DNA of 64,000 bases, taken from contig NZ_CP088156.1 in the NCBI RefSeq assembly GCF_021088345.1, positions 2,728,001 to 2,792,000 of the forward strand. Reading direction: 5' to 3'. The first letter of the stretch is position 1, and every line of letters starts with the position of its first letter. The notes below the pieces were generated by a model, which ran no database searches, had not been told where the DNA came from, and was given only the letters and a program-made list of their open reading frames with translations. The DNA is from Bradyrhizobium ontarionense (GTDB lineage: Bacteria; Pseudomonadota; Alphaproteobacteria; Rhizobiales; Xanthobacteraceae). Below, one piece after another: positions 53,048 through 63,267 of this stretch. Made by a program: the position numbers and the translations under genes.

Positions 53048-54496
53048 TTACTCCTTGAGAGCAGGATAGAGCTTGCGCCAATGCGCGTAGGCGTCGTCAT
53101 AGGCCGCACGCTGGGCGACGCGCGGCGCAAAACTCTGCAGCCGCTGCGGCTTGCGGCAGACATCGGTGGGCGCGGCCCCGGTCGCGGCGAGACGGCCGAG
53201 CCTGGAAGCGCCGATGGCGGCGCCGACCTCGCCCTCCTCGACGCGGTGCACGGCGACGCCGAGCACGTCCGCCATGATCTGCGCCCACAACACTGAGCGC
53301 GAGCCGCCGCCGACGAGATCGAGTTCCGTGATCGGCTGCGCGCTGCGGCCAAGCGCTGCGAGCATGTCACGCGCAGCAAACGCAACGCCTTCCAGCACCG
53401 CCTGCACGAGATCGCCACGCGAAGCCGCGCTGCGCAGGCCGACGAAGGCCCCCGCGGCATGAGCGTCGTTGTGCGGCGTGCGCTCGCCGTCGAGATAGGG
53501 CAGGAACTGCACCGTGCTGGGACGCTCCACGCTCGCCCCGAGCGGCGCCAGCAGCACGGCTTCCGGCGTCTCGAGAATGCGCGCCAGCCACGACAGCGAT
53601 GCGGCCGCCGACAGCATCACGCCCATCTGGTGCCAGAGCCCGCCGAGCGCGTGGCAGAAGGCGTGCACGGCGGATTCGGGCGCCGGCGCGAAGCGGTCGG
53701 TCACGCGGAACAGCACGCCCGACGTGCCCAGTGACAGGAAGGCATCGCCCGGATTGATCGCGCCGAGCCCGATCGCGCTCGCCGCGTTGTCGCCGGCGCC
53801 GCCGGCGATGACGACGTTCGCGCCCATGCCCCAGCGCTGCGCCAGCTCGGCGGACAGCAATGCGGCCGGCTGATTGCCTTCGACGAGCCGCGGCATGTGA
53901 CTGATGGCGAGGCCGGTCGCCGCGAGCAGTGTCTCCGACCAGCGCCGCGCGCCGACGTCGAGCCACAGGGTGCCGGCCGCGTCCGACATGTCCTCGACCA
54001 TCTCGCCGGACAGGCGATAGCGCACATAGGCCTTCGGCAGCAGCACCTTCGCCACTTCAGCGAATATCTTCGGCTCGTGCTTGGCCACCCAGACGAGCTT
54101 CGGCGCGGTGAAACCAGGCATCGCGAGATTGCCGGCGATCGCGTGCAGCTCGGGACAGCGCCGTTCGAGCTCGGCGCATTCTTCTTGCGAGCGGCCGTCA
54201 TTCCACAGGATCGCCGGCCGCAGCGGCCGGCCGTCGCGGCCGAGCAAGGTCGCGCCATGCATCTGGCCGGACAGGCCGATGCCGCGCACAGCCGCTGTCT
54301 CGCGCGGATGGCTCACGGCGAGATCGTCGACCGCACCAAGCGTCGCCTCGACCCAGTGATCCGGATTTTGCTCGGACCACAGCGGTTGCGGATGCGACAG
54401 CGACAGCGGACGCGAGGCGCTCGCGACCAGCGCGCCCGCCTCGTCCTCCAGCACGGCCTTCACGCCGGATGTGCCGACATCCAGTCCGAGATACAC
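53048..54496 (-). CDS. xylB: Xylulokinase
   Basis: A 482-residue FGGY-family kinase that phosphorylates D-xylulose. The phosphate-binding loop is YLGLDVGTSGVKAVL, the substrate loop GIGLSGQMHGATLL and the C-terminal adenosine motif DLVGGGSRSVLW. Of several in-frame GTG codons, that at 54496 is chosen: it gives the family N-terminus (MYLGLDVGTSG) and sits eight bases after a GGGAGGAG Shine-Dalgarno. Its TAA is six bases before xylA. It is first of the five catabolic/transport genes and lies downstream of the lacI-type gene on the same strand. Confidence 0.96.
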   Translation of the reverse strand: MYLGLDVGTSGVKAVLEDEAGALVASASRPLSLSHPQPLWSEQNPDHWVEATLGAVDDLAVSHPRETAAVRGIGLSGQMHGATLLGRDGRPLRPAILWNDGRSQEECAELERRCPELHAIAGNLAMPGFTAPKLVWVAKHEPKIFAEVAKVLLPKAYVRYRLSGEMVEDMSDAAGTLWLDVGARRWSETLLAATGLAISHMPRLVEGNQPAALLSAELAQRWGMGANVVIAGGAGDNAASAIGLGAINPGDAFLSLGTSGVLFRVTDRFAPAPESAVHAFCHALGGLWHQMGVMLSAAASLSWLARILETPEAVLLAPLGASVERPSTVQFLPYLDGERTPHNDAHAAGAFVGLRSAASRGDLVQAVLEGVAFAARDMLAALGRSAQPITELDLVGGGSRSVLWAQIMADVLGVAVHRVEEGEVGAAIGASRLGRLAATGAAPTDVCRKPQRLQSFAPRVAQRAAYDDAYAHWRKLYPALKE

Positions 54497-54617
54497 GACT
54501 CTCACTCCTCCCACGCGGACTCAAGGTTTCGGCGATCTGCGTCGCCTCGCACCCTGCCCTCATTCGTTGTCGCGCCGTGCTCCGCCCGCGCCGCTGCAGA
54601 CGCGGCGCGTCGGCGGC

Positions 54618-55658
54618 TCACGGCAGATTGTCCCGCATCACGATGTCGATGCGGATGGCTTCCTGTTCGCTCAGAAGCGGCTCGCCGCGCGCCAGCGCCA
54701 GCAGCACGCGCACGGCAGATCGCGCCTCGTGTCCCGGGTTCTGCGAGATCACCGCATCCATGACGCCGTTCAGCAGCAGTTTCCGCGTCACGGCCGTCAC
54801 GTCGTGGCCGACGAACACGATGTCGCCGGCGCGGCCCGACCCGCTCAGCGGCTCAGTCAGTGCCTTGGCGACGCCGGCGGTGCCGGCACCGACATTGTAG
54901 AGACCGACGATGTCACGATAGTCCGCCAGAAGACGCCGCATGAGGTGTTCCGAGCGGTCGTCATCATCATGGCCCTCAACGACGGGCAATACTTCAAGTT
55001 GCCGATACTCGGCGGCGATGACCTGGGTAAAGCCGAAGATGCGCTCGGCGTGGTCACGCAGCCCGTGTGAGCCGGCCATGATCGCCACCCGCCCGGGTCT
55101 GCCGCCGGTGAAGCGCCCGACCAGCGCGCCGGCGGCGCGGCCCGCCGCGATGTTGTCGATCCCGACGTAATGATGCCGGCGCGATGACGGCACGTCCGAC
55201 ACCAGGGTGACGATCTTGGCCCCGGACTCGACGAGGTCATTGATCGCCGCACGCACGCTCGGATGATCGAGCGCCACCACGGCCACGCCATCGACCCGGC
55301 CGACCAGGTCTTCGAGCCTGGCGGCCAGGATGGCCGGATCGAACACATCCGTCGCGACGATCTCCACCGAGAGCCGCCGCGCCGCCATCCAGTTCGCCAT
55401 TTCGCCGAGATGCGCCTGGATCTGCTGCATGAAGAGGTTGACGCCCGCGGGCATCACGAAGGCGAAGCGCCGGGAGCGCGCGCGAGCAAGTTCGGAGGCG
55501 GCCGCATGCGGCTGGAAGGCGCTGCGCGTCATCGCGTCCTTCACGCGCCGCACCGTATCGGCACGCACGCCCGGCCGATTGTGCAGCACGCGGTCGACCG
55601 TGGCGAGGCTGACGCCCGCCTGTCGCGCGATGTCCCGCAATGTCAGCGGCGCGTTCAT
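54618..55658 (-). CDS. LacI-family regulator of the xylose operon
   Basis: A 346-residue LacI/GalR regulator. The N-terminal HTH is LTLRDIARQAGVSLATVDRV followed by the hinge region HAAASELARARSRRFAFVMP; the rest is a ribose-binding-like effector domain (about 62-330). The ATG at 55658 has a GGGGAGGAG Shine-Dalgarno. It lies 121 bp upstream of xylB in the same direction, so it probably represses the xylose genes and responds to a sugar, in contrast to the ROK/XylR or AraC-type regulators of other bacteria. CTCA/TGAG half-sites occur upstream of its start, but I see no single clear operator. Confidence 0.9.
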   Translation of the reverse strand: MNAPLTLRDIARQAGVSLATVDRVLHNRPGVRADTVRRVKDAMTRSAFQPHAAASELARARSRRFAFVMPAGVNLFMQQIQAHLGEMANWMAARRLSVEIVATDVFDPAILAARLEDLVGRVDGVAVVALDHPSVRAAINDLVESGAKIVTLVSDVPSSRRHHYVGIDNIAAGRAAGALVGRFTGGRPGRVAIMAGSHGLRDHAERIFGFTQVIAAEYRQLEVLPVVEGHDDDDRSEHLMRRLLADYRDIVGLYNVGAGTAGVAKALTEPLSGSGRAGDIVFVGHDVTAVTRKLLLNGVMDAVISQNPGHEARSAVRVLLALARGEPLLSEQEAIRIDIVMRDNLP

Positions 55659-55789
55659 GCTCCTCCCCTTGAGGTTGAGGACCATACCCCGATTTTTGAG
55701 GTACGCAACTCATTTCTGAGGGTGCACGGTCGTCGCTGCAAGGTCAGTCGCTGAGAGGCCAAGAGGATGGCGTGCCTCGAAAACCGGCG

Positions 55790-56122
55790 CTAATCGATCC
55801 TTTGGCCGCCTGACACGCCGGATATACAACATGGATTGGCACGCGCCCGTGGGACGATCGTCTTCAGCCAGCAGCGCGCCGGTGGCTGCTGCAGCCCGCG
55901 CCAGTGGGTTGGCGGCTTGACGTAGGTCCATGCCCGACACTGCCGCTCACGGTTGCAGGTCTGGCGACACGCCTGTGCATCGTCATAGCTATCGAAGCTG
56001 CGGTAGTCACCGCCCGGCCGATCGATGTTGTCGGAGAACGCGAAGTTCTGCGACGACGCCGGCGCGGCGAGTCCCCAGGCGGCTAGAAATGCCGACACGA
56101 CAATCAGGCGACGAAGATGCAT
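55790..56122 (-). CDS. Secreted PAN/apple-domain protein
   Basis: A 110-residue protein with a signal peptide (first ~24 residues, LAAPASSQ). The rest is a small PAN-like domain: DNIDRPGGDYRSFDSYDDAQ, CRQTCNRERQCRAWTYV and a C-terminal RCWLKTIVPRA then CCISG. Six cysteines are placed to form disulfides. Such domains bind protein or carbohydrate; in rhizobia they are often small exported proteins of unknown function. AGGAGG precedes the ATG. It lies upstream of the LacI gene with no clear link. Confidence 0.82.
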   Translation of the reverse strand: MHLRRLIVVSAFLAAWGLAAPASSQNFAFSDNIDRPGGDYRSFDSYDDAQACRQTCNRERQCRAWTYVKPPTHWRGLQQPPARCWLKTIVPRARANPCCISGVSGGQRID

Positions 56123-56319
56123 GGTAGCCTCCTGTCAACTTACGGCAGTGACTAAGAGACCCTCATCGAGATTTGTCAAACACGGGCGCGGAGTGACGTC
56201 GCGGGCAGCCAGCCTGTGGCGCTTTCGACCACATTTTGTACGGCGCCGTCATACGACCTCGTCCCGGCCCTGGATGCATCCCAAGATTTTCTTCTTTCCA
56301 GAATCTTTTTGCTTTCTCT

Positions 56320-56795
56320 TTTTCGGAAATCATGCTTATCTCCCGCCATCCCGCCTCAACGAGAGGGGCGTTGCGCGCGATCGTCACGACACGCGAGGCG
56401 GGGATGCGGTGGCCGCGAGACGTCGCAGCGGGCTCGAAAGAGCTTGCGGACGAACGAACGTCTTGCGGACGTGAAGTCGCAGCGTCCTGACACCCCGATG
56501 CTGGTGTCACGTTCGCGACGGCGCCAACGCGCCGCGCGGATCATGGTGGCCAACAAGCCCGGCGCACCAGGGAGACTGCGTATAAGCGTGAGACCATCGC
56601 GCAGGGAATGCCGGTGATCGGCTGCACCTGTGGTTCCTGCCGCCTGCATTTTTTTTCGCAGGCGGGCCATGGGTGAGGCCTTCACCCGGCATTCCCTGCG
56701 CCCTCTCACTTGGAGGGACATGTTCGATGCACGACTCGGGCGTCATGCGCCGCGAGACTGCGATGTCATGTCCGCTGCTGTTTGAGATGTGAATC
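56320..56795 (+). repeat. 470-bp dispersed repeat, copy 2
   Basis: Same orientation and block order as copy 1 at 4611-5080, from TTTTCGGAAA to TTTGAGATGTGAATC. The 16-bp inverted repeat is at 56599-56614 and 56686-56701, again perfect, with the inner CCGCCTGC/GCAGGCGG hairpin. Loops and spacer segments differ (for example around 56430-56455 and 56510-56540) while the stems are kept. Confidence 0.85.
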
Positions 56796-56818
56796 CGTCA
56801 TGTCCGAGGGGCGCTGCC

Positions 56819-56957
56819 GTAGGGTGGGCAAAGCAGCCGCCCGAAGGGCGGTCGCGTGCCCACCGTGCATCCGCACGAGCGGAACGAATGGTGGGCACGG
56901 CGCGCGATGGAGTCGAGCAAGCAACGCACAGCACCAGCGCGCCTTTGCCCACCCTAC
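56819..56957. repeat. 139-bp palindromic element with GTAGGGTGGGCAAAG ends
   Basis: Terminal 15-bp arms GTAGGGTGGGCAAAG (56819-56833) and the exact complement (56943-56957). A related TTTGCCCACCCTG end lies at about 5496-5510 beside GTGGGCACG sequences. This is another small non-autonomous palindromic family. Confidence 0.8.
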
Positions 56958-57063
56958 GGTTCCTAATCGCAACCTTGGACACCACATGCCGCGGAAATGC
57001 ACCGCTGAGGCATTTGCCGGGACGAGAGCCGTGTTTGCGGCTCAAGCGTTCCGTCTCACCACG

Positions 57064-57171
57064 CGTCATTGCGAGCGCAGCGACTTGTCCGACGAAGCCC
57101 GAAGGGCGTAGGCGGAAGCAATCCAGGGCGTCACGAGGACTCCGGATTGCTTCGCTGCGCTCGCAATGACG
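57064..57171. repeat. 108-bp palindromic element with CGTCATTGCGAGCG ends
   Basis: Terminal 20-bp arms CGTCATTGCGAGCGCAGCGA (57064-57083) and the exact complement (57152-57171), plus inner GAAGCAATCC/GGATTGCTTC. It is a REP/MITE-like element of a type widespread in rhizobia. Confidence 0.82.
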
Positions 57172-57237
57172 AAGGAGAGATGCGATGACGAAGAAGAGAC
57201 GATGAGTTGGCCTCACGTCCTCCTCCACACCGACCCG

Positions 57238-58905
57238 CTATGGCGCGCAGCTGAAGCTCGCGGCCAGCGCGACCGGACCCGTCTTGTATCGCGGCCAGGA
57301 GGGCCAGCGGCACAACGGCAGGCTGCGCGTCACCGTGAAGGCCGGCGCTTCGATCTTCTGCTCGGCGACTTCGAGATCGCCGGGCGCCTTGCCGGTCTCG
57401 ACCCAGTCGACCAGCACGCTCAGCATGTCGACATTGGCCGGCGCGCCGTTGCCGACATGGTCGACGCCAGGCGCGGTGTAGAGCCGGGCAAACTCCGCCG
57501 TTTCCGCCTTGCCGAGCTTGCGCTCGACAGACTCGAAATAGCGGATGCCGGCGTAAGGGCTCTGCGCGTAGTCAGCCATATGCTCGAGGATCACGAGCTT
57601 GCCGCCATGAGCGCGGAAGCGGCTGAGATCCGGATTGGTGGAATCCATCAGCTGCGAGACCTGCAGCAGGCGGTCCTTGTAATCTTCCGGCCGATATTTG
57701 GTGACGTCGAGCTTGGGATCACGCGCGAACACATACTGCGTGCCGCCGGCGCCGAACACCCAGGCGATGCCATTCGCGGGCGTCGGAGGCTGCGTCGGTG
57801 CCGCCTTGCCGAGCCACCACGAGATCCAGCCGCCCGCAGAGGCAAAACCCTCGGTGTCCTCGCCGGAGATGCCCCAGCCCGGATAATCGTCGAGCCCGTT
57901 GGCGAGAGCGAAGGAGAACTTGTAGGGCTCATGCAAGGTCGTGATCGCCTTGATCTGCGCATCGGTCAGGCAGGCATCACCGCTCTTGCCGTCGGGGCAG
58001 CGCAGGCTTTCCGGCTTGAAGCTCGCCTTGCAGCCGACGGCGTCTGCCACGAGGCCATCCTCGGCGCCGTCGGCCTTGTCACAGCTCTTGCGAACCGCAT
58101 CCGCCACCAGCTTGACCTGGGCCGGGCTGATCCAGCCCTCGCCCATCGTCACCAGCCCGCCGCGCGTGCCGGCATGCTGCAGCCCGACCCAGTTGATCAC
58201 GGGCACGCGGGCGAAGATGCCGTCGAAATCGTCAGGATAGCGCTGCGCCATGGTCAGCGCCTCGCGGCCGCCTTCGGAGGAGCCCATGAAGTACATCTTC
58301 TCGGGCGCCTTGCCGTAGGCGCGCTGCACGACCATGATGGCCGCATCCCGCACCTTCTTGTAGGCGACATGCGCGAAATTCTCGAACGCCTCGTCGTTGA
58401 GCGCGAAGGTCTGCGGCGGCTCGCCCGGTTTGGACTCGTGGCCCGAGTCGGTGCCGTAGGTGACGAAGCCGCGCGCGAGCGGCGATGCCTTGTCGAACGG
58501 ATAGGCCGGCGGCAGGCCGAGACCGGTGATCAGCACGCCGTTGAAGCCGCCGCCGCCATATTGCAGCGAGCGTCCGTTCCAGTCGGCCGGCAGATTCACC
58601 TCGAACTTGATCGGCGGCGCAGTCGGGTCTTTCGGCTCGATGTGCCCGAGCACCTTGCAGAAGGCCGGAGTAGCCGGAACGACGCGCGCCGCCGGCGAAC
58701 CAGCCTTTTCCGCCACCGAAAGGGGCGATGGCGTCTGCATCGCGGCCGTATCGATCCGCACCGCACCCTCAGCTGTGCCAGCCAATCCGTTGCAGCTCGC
58801 TGCGGCATCGCCGACCAACGCCGCAGCGCCTGCAGGAGATATCGCTGTCAGCGACGTCAAAACGACGACAGCGCTCGCGCAACGCACGCTCGTCCATCTC
58901 ATCAT
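57238..58905 (-). CDS. Exported tannase/feruloyl esterase-family protein
   Basis: A 555-residue protein with a signal peptide (VVLTSLTAISPAGAAAL). The tannase-family alpha/beta hydrolase shows the nucleophile Ser in YFMGSSEGGREALTMAQRYP, an insert with cysteine pairs (CDKADGAEDGLVADAVGC) that resembles the calcium-binding/lid region, and a late His in APGVDHVGNG. Members release gallate, ferulate or other aromatic acids from esters. Location next to pobA and pobR suits supply of aromatic acids to the hydroxybenzoate pathway. AAGGA precedes the double ATG start. Confidence 0.87.
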   Translation of the reverse strand: MMRWTSVRCASAVVVLTSLTAISPAGAAALVGDAAASCNGLAGTAEGAVRIDTAAMQTPSPLSVAEKAGSPAARVVPATPAFCKVLGHIEPKDPTAPPIKFEVNLPADWNGRSLQYGGGGFNGVLITGLGLPPAYPFDKASPLARGFVTYGTDSGHESKPGEPPQTFALNDEAFENFAHVAYKKVRDAAIMVVQRAYGKAPEKMYFMGSSEGGREALTMAQRYPDDFDGIFARVPVINWVGLQHAGTRGGLVTMGEGWISPAQVKLVADAVRKSCDKADGAEDGLVADAVGCKASFKPESLRCPDGKSGDACLTDAQIKAITTLHEPYKFSFALANGLDDYPGWGISGEDTEGFASAGGWISWWLGKAAPTQPPTPANGIAWVFGAGGTQYVFARDPKLDVTKYRPEDYKDRLLQVSQLMDSTNPDLSRFRAHGGKLVILEHMADYAQSPYAGIRYFESVERKLGKAETAEFARLYTAPGVDHVGNGAPANVDMLSVLVDWVETGKAPGDLEVAEQKIEAPAFTVTRSLPLCRWPSWPRYKTGPVALAASFSCAP

Positions 58906-59001
58906 GGTCAGTTCCTTCCCTTTATGGTCCCGTTGATCCGGGATCTCATATCCACGCCGAGCCGGCGCGGATTCGCTTCGTGTGTTGTAGCAGGCCTTCA
59001 G

Positions 59002-60192
<1,191 letters not shown>

Positions 60193-60279
60193 TCATGCAG
60201 GCAGGATTGTTGGGCTTGCTTTTCAATCGCAGATTCTAGCAAGAAACGCGCTGATACACTTGGATGGACGCTGCATTCT

Positions 60280-60296
60280 CTTGCACTTTTCCGACA
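60280..60296 (-). promoter_or_regulatory. Candidate PobR-binding site upstream of pobA
   Basis: On the pobA coding strand the site reads TGTCGGAAAAGTGCAAG, ending 106 bp before the start codon. It matches 16 of 17 bases with the site upstream of the P450 gene. A TAGAAT hexamer lies 41 bp downstream of the site. Confidence 0.75.
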
Positions 60297-60345
60297 CCAT
60301 GCCGCGGCGCAAGAAGCACGATGCAGCGGTATCAGGCGCCGCCGG

Positions 60346-61266
60346 TCAGCGCATCGCCGGCGCTGCGCCGTCATCCACGCCCATGGCACGCCGGTAGTCG
60401 CGCGGGCTGGCCCCCGTATGGCGCTTGAAGAAGCGGCAGAAATAGGCGGGGTCCTTGAAGCCGAGCTCGAACGCCAGCTTCGACACCGGCGCTGCAATAT
60501 AGGTGAGCCGGCGGCAGGCTTCGCGCGCCAGCCGCGCATGCACGATGTCGAGCGCGGACTGGCCGGTCTCGGCGCGGGTCAGCCGGTTCAGCCGCTCCGG
60601 GGTCATGCCGAGCTCGTCCGCATAGCGCGCCACCGACCAATGATCACGGTGATGCGCCTCGACCAGCACGATGAAGCGCGTGAACAACGCCGCATGGCTG
60701 CTGCCCCGCCGCGCCCCCTGCGACTGCCGCGCGCTCTGCTGCGCCAGCCGCCACACGATCGAACGCCCGAGCCAATGCGGCACCGGGGAAGCCGCGGAAT
60801 CGGCGGCGGCGAACTCGTCCGCGAGATCGACGAACAGCGCACCGATCCGGACCGTCGCGACGGCCTGCGGCTCCAGATGCAGGATTTGCGGCGTTGCAAA
60901 CAAATCGCGCAGCGCCTCGCCGGTCGCCGGCACGTCGCCTTCGACGACGGCGCGGGGATTGAAGGTCAGCACGTAACCGTCGGTCTCGCGCGAGAAGCGG
61001 AAGGCATGGACCACGCCGGGCGGGATCACGACGGCGACCGGACCGGTGCAGCGCGCGCGGCTTTCGTCCAGGGCGATCTCGGCGGGGCCGGAAGCAACCC
61101 ACAGGATCTGATGCAGGCCCTGATGCGTATGGGCCTCGATCTCCCAGCGATACAGCCGGCTGCGCACCTGGATCGGCTCAATGTGCAGCATGTCCGCCTG
61201 CGCGGCGGACGCCTCGCCGTACAGCGCAAAGGCGGGAATCGACGGCTTGGTGCGAAATCGCGGCAT
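60346..61266 (-). CDS. pobR: AraC-family regulator, probable PobR
   Basis: A 306-residue AraC/XylS protein. An N-terminal cupin-like sensor domain (about 30-150) contains EAHTHQGLHQILWVASGPAE and VVIPPGVVHAFRFSRE. The C-terminal DNA-binding region has SVARYADELGMTPERLNRLT and PVSKLAFELGFKDPAYFCRF. It is encoded upstream of pobA in the same direction and divergent from the P450 gene, the expected place for the 4-hydroxybenzoate-responsive activator. A copy of the shared 17-bp site lies 21-37 bp upstream of its ATG, so it may also control itself. No Shine-Dalgarno is evident. Confidence 0.85.
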   Translation of the reverse strand: MPRFRTKPSIPAFALYGEASAAQADMLHIEPIQVRSRLYRWEIEAHTHQGLHQILWVASGPAEIALDESRARCTGPVAVVIPPGVVHAFRFSRETDGYVLTFNPRAVVEGDVPATGEALRDLFATPQILHLEPQAVATVRIGALFVDLADEFAAADSAASPVPHWLGRSIVWRLAQQSARQSQGARRGSSHAALFTRFIVLVEAHHRDHWSVARYADELGMTPERLNRLTRAETGQSALDIVHARLAREACRRLTYIAAPVSKLAFELGFKDPAYFCRFFKRHTGASPRDYRRAMGVDDGAAPAMR

Positions 61267-61286
61267 CGCCGAGAGCTAAACCCGAA

Positions 61287-61303
61287 TGTCGGAAAAGTAC
61301 AAG
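61287..61303 (+). promoter_or_regulatory. Candidate PobR-binding site between pobR and the P450 gene
   Basis: TGTCGGAAAAGTACAAG on the plus strand, ending 98 bp before the P450 start codon, in the same orientation and almost the same distance as the pobA site. A TAGATC hexamer lies 43 bp downstream of it. Its nearness to the pobR start allows autoregulation too. Confidence 0.75.
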
Positions 61304-61400
61304 TCTTGACCGGCGTTCGTGTCTCACGCTGCGGCCGCCGCTCGGTTAGATCAGTGAAAATAACAAACAACACCCGATGCCACATGGAGAGGAGGCCCTG

Positions 61401-62564
61401 ATGTTCACGTTCGACCCGTATGCGCCCGCGGTCGATGCCGACCCGTTCCCCTTCTACAAGACGCTCCGCGACGAGCATCCCTGCTTCTGGAGCCAGCAGG
61501 CCCAGATGTGGGTGCTGTCGCGCTATGCCGACATCGTCTCGGCGGGCTCGAGCTGGCAGACCTATTCCTCGGCCAAGGGCAACCTGATGACCGAGCTGCC
61601 AAACCGCGCCGGCGCGACGCTCGGCACCACCGATCCGCCGCGCCACGACCGGCTGCGCGGCCTGGTCCAGCACGCCTTCATGAAGCGCAATCTGGAGAGC
61701 CTTTCGGGGCCGATCCGTGACATCGCCCGCACCGCGGCCGACGCGCTGCGCGGCCAGGAGCGCTTCGACTTCATCGAGGAGTTCTCCTCGAAATTCACCG
61801 TGCGCGTGCTGTTCGCCGCCCTCGGCCTGCCGCTCGGCGACGAGCAGACGGTGCGCGACAAGGCCGTACTGATGGTACAGAGCGATCCGGTGACCCGCGC
61901 CAAGGGGCCGCAACACATCGCGGCGTATAATTGGATGCAGGACTATGCCGCGGGGGTGATCGCCGAGCGGCGCGCGCGGCCGCAGAACGATTTGATCTCG
62001 CATTTCAGCATGGCCGAGATCGATGGCGACAAGCTCGACGAGCGCGAGGTGCTGCTGACCACGACGACGCTGATCATGGCCGGCATCGAGTCGCTCGGCG
62101 GCTTCATGACCATGCTCGCCTATAACCTCGCCGACTACGCCGACGCGCGCCGCGCGGTCGTCGCCAACCCCGATCTGCTGGCGGATGCGGTGGAAGAATC
62201 GCTGCGCTTCAACACCTCGGCGCAGCGCTTCCGCCGCGGCCTGCAGAAGGACGTGACCTTGCACGGCCAGACCATGCGCGAAGGTGAATTCGTCTGCCTC
62301 GCCTACGGCTCCGGCAACCGTGACGAGCGGCAGTTCGCCAATCCCGATGTCTATGACATCACCCGCAAGCCGCGCGGCCATCTCGGCTTCGGCGGCGGCG
62401 TGCACGCCTGTCTTGGATCTGCGATCGCGCGCATGGCGATCAAGATCGCGTTCGATGAATTGCACAAGGTGGTGCCGGATTATCGCCGCACCCAGGAGCA
62501 ACTGCCCTGGATGCCGTCATCGACCTTCCGCAGCCCGATGTATCTCGAGCTGACGGTGCATTGA
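61401..62564 (+). CDS. Cytochrome P450, class I bacterial type
   Basis: A 387-residue soluble P450. Heme-binding FGGGVHACLG has the thiolate ligand Cys337; the ExxR pair is Glu266-Arg269 (EESLRF). The I-helix reads IMAGIESLGG (227-231), with a Glu-Ser acid/alcohol pair in place of the usual Asp/Glu-Thr. The start ATG has GGAGAGGAGG upstream. A [2Fe-2S] ferredoxin gene follows by 21 bp. Position in the pobA/pobR cluster with a shared regulatory site suggests oxidation of a para-substituted benzoate; CYP199A and CYP203A of Rhodopseudomonas are comparable, and the N-terminus (FDPYAPAVDADPFPFYKTLR) looks closer to the latter from memory. Confidence 0.92.
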   Translation: MFTFDPYAPAVDADPFPFYKTLRDEHPCFWSQQAQMWVLSRYADIVSAGSSWQTYSSAKGNLMTELPNRAGATLGTTDPPRHDRLRGLVQHAFMKRNLESLSGPIRDIARTAADALRGQERFDFIEEFSSKFTVRVLFAALGLPLGDEQTVRDKAVLMVQSDPVTRAKGPQHIAAYNWMQDYAAGVIAERRARPQNDLISHFSMAEIDGDKLDEREVLLTTTTLIMAGIESLGGFMTMLAYNLADYADARRAVVANPDLLADAVEESLRFNTSAQRFRRGLQKDVTLHGQTMREGEFVCLAYGSGNRDERQFANPDVYDITRKPRGHLGFGGGVHACLGSAIARMAIKIAFDELHKVVPDYRRTQEQLPWMPSSTFRSPMYLELTVH

Positions 62565-62585
62565 GGAAACGCCGGGACAGCAACA

Positions 62586-62909
62586 ATGGTCAACATCATC
62601 TATGTCGAGCCCTCAGGCACGCGGAAGACAATCGACGTCGAGGACGGCTGGAGCCTGATGCAGGGCGCGCTCGCCAATGGCGTCGACGGCATCGTCGGCG
62701 AATGCGGCGGCTCCTGCGCCTGCGGCACCTGCCATTGCTATGTCGAGGAAGCCCGGCTCGGCGACCTCGCACCACCTGATGCGGCCGAGGAGGACATGCT
62801 CGACACGGCCGCCGCCGAGCTCCGCCCGACCAGCCGCCTCGCCTGCCAGATCAAGGCGACGGCGGCGGTGGAGGGATTGGTCGTCATGCTGCCGGAGACA
62901 CAGGGATAG
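62586..62909 (+). CDS. [2Fe-2S] ferredoxin, putidaredoxin/adrenodoxin type
   Basis: A 107-residue ferredoxin. The cluster cysteines follow the vertebrate-type/putidaredoxin pattern C-x5-C-x2-C-x37-C at Cys40, Cys46, Cys49 and Cys87 (GECGGSCACGTCHCYV and RLACQIKA), with two extra cysteines (44, 51). It should carry electrons to the P450 just upstream (21-bp gap, same operon). No ferredoxin reductase gene is adjacent, so a reductase encoded elsewhere must serve it. Confidence 0.94.
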   Translation: MVNIIYVEPSGTRKTIDVEDGWSLMQGALANGVDGIVGECGGSCACGTCHCYVEEARLGDLAPPDAAEEDMLDTAAAELRPTSRLACQIKATAAVEGLVVMLPETQG

Positions 62910-62999
62910 TCGAGCAAGGCGCAATGAAGATGTTTCGTCATCAACGCGCATACCGTCGACCTGATAGGAGAGAGAGACGAATACCTCGCCACGAGCTCG

Positions 63000-63164
63000 G
63001 TGCACCCTCTCCCCTTGTGGGAGAGGGTGCCGGAGATGCGAAGCATCGCAGGCGGGTGAGGGGTCTCCATCCGCACGGGCGGATGTGGAGAGAGACCCCT
63101 CACCCGGCTCGCATGTCGCTGCGCTCATGCAATGCACCCTCTCCCACAGGGGGAGAGGGTGCAC
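63000..63164. repeat. 165-bp palindromic element after the ferredoxin gene
   Basis: Arms GTGCACCCTCTCCCC... at 63000-63030 and the near-perfect complement at 63134-63164 (one mismatch); each arm is itself a hairpin. GGTGAGGGGT and ACCCCTCACC lie inside. It is of the same family as 5175-5331 but with a different core. The remaining bases between 62910 and 63267 hold nothing I recognise. Confidence 0.82.
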
Positions 63165-63267
63165 CGAGCGAGAGGCTACTGATCGACTTCAACTAACAAT
63201 GCAGCGCATCTTCTACGCTGCAAGAGGTGAACCCGAATAGGCCCGCATGACGGAGCACGTCAGAAGC

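Noticed and set aside
55685..55740. A single clear LacI operator upstream of the regulator gene
   Set aside because: Only short CTCA/TGAG half-sites in irregular order are visible; no convincing palindrome with a central CG was found.
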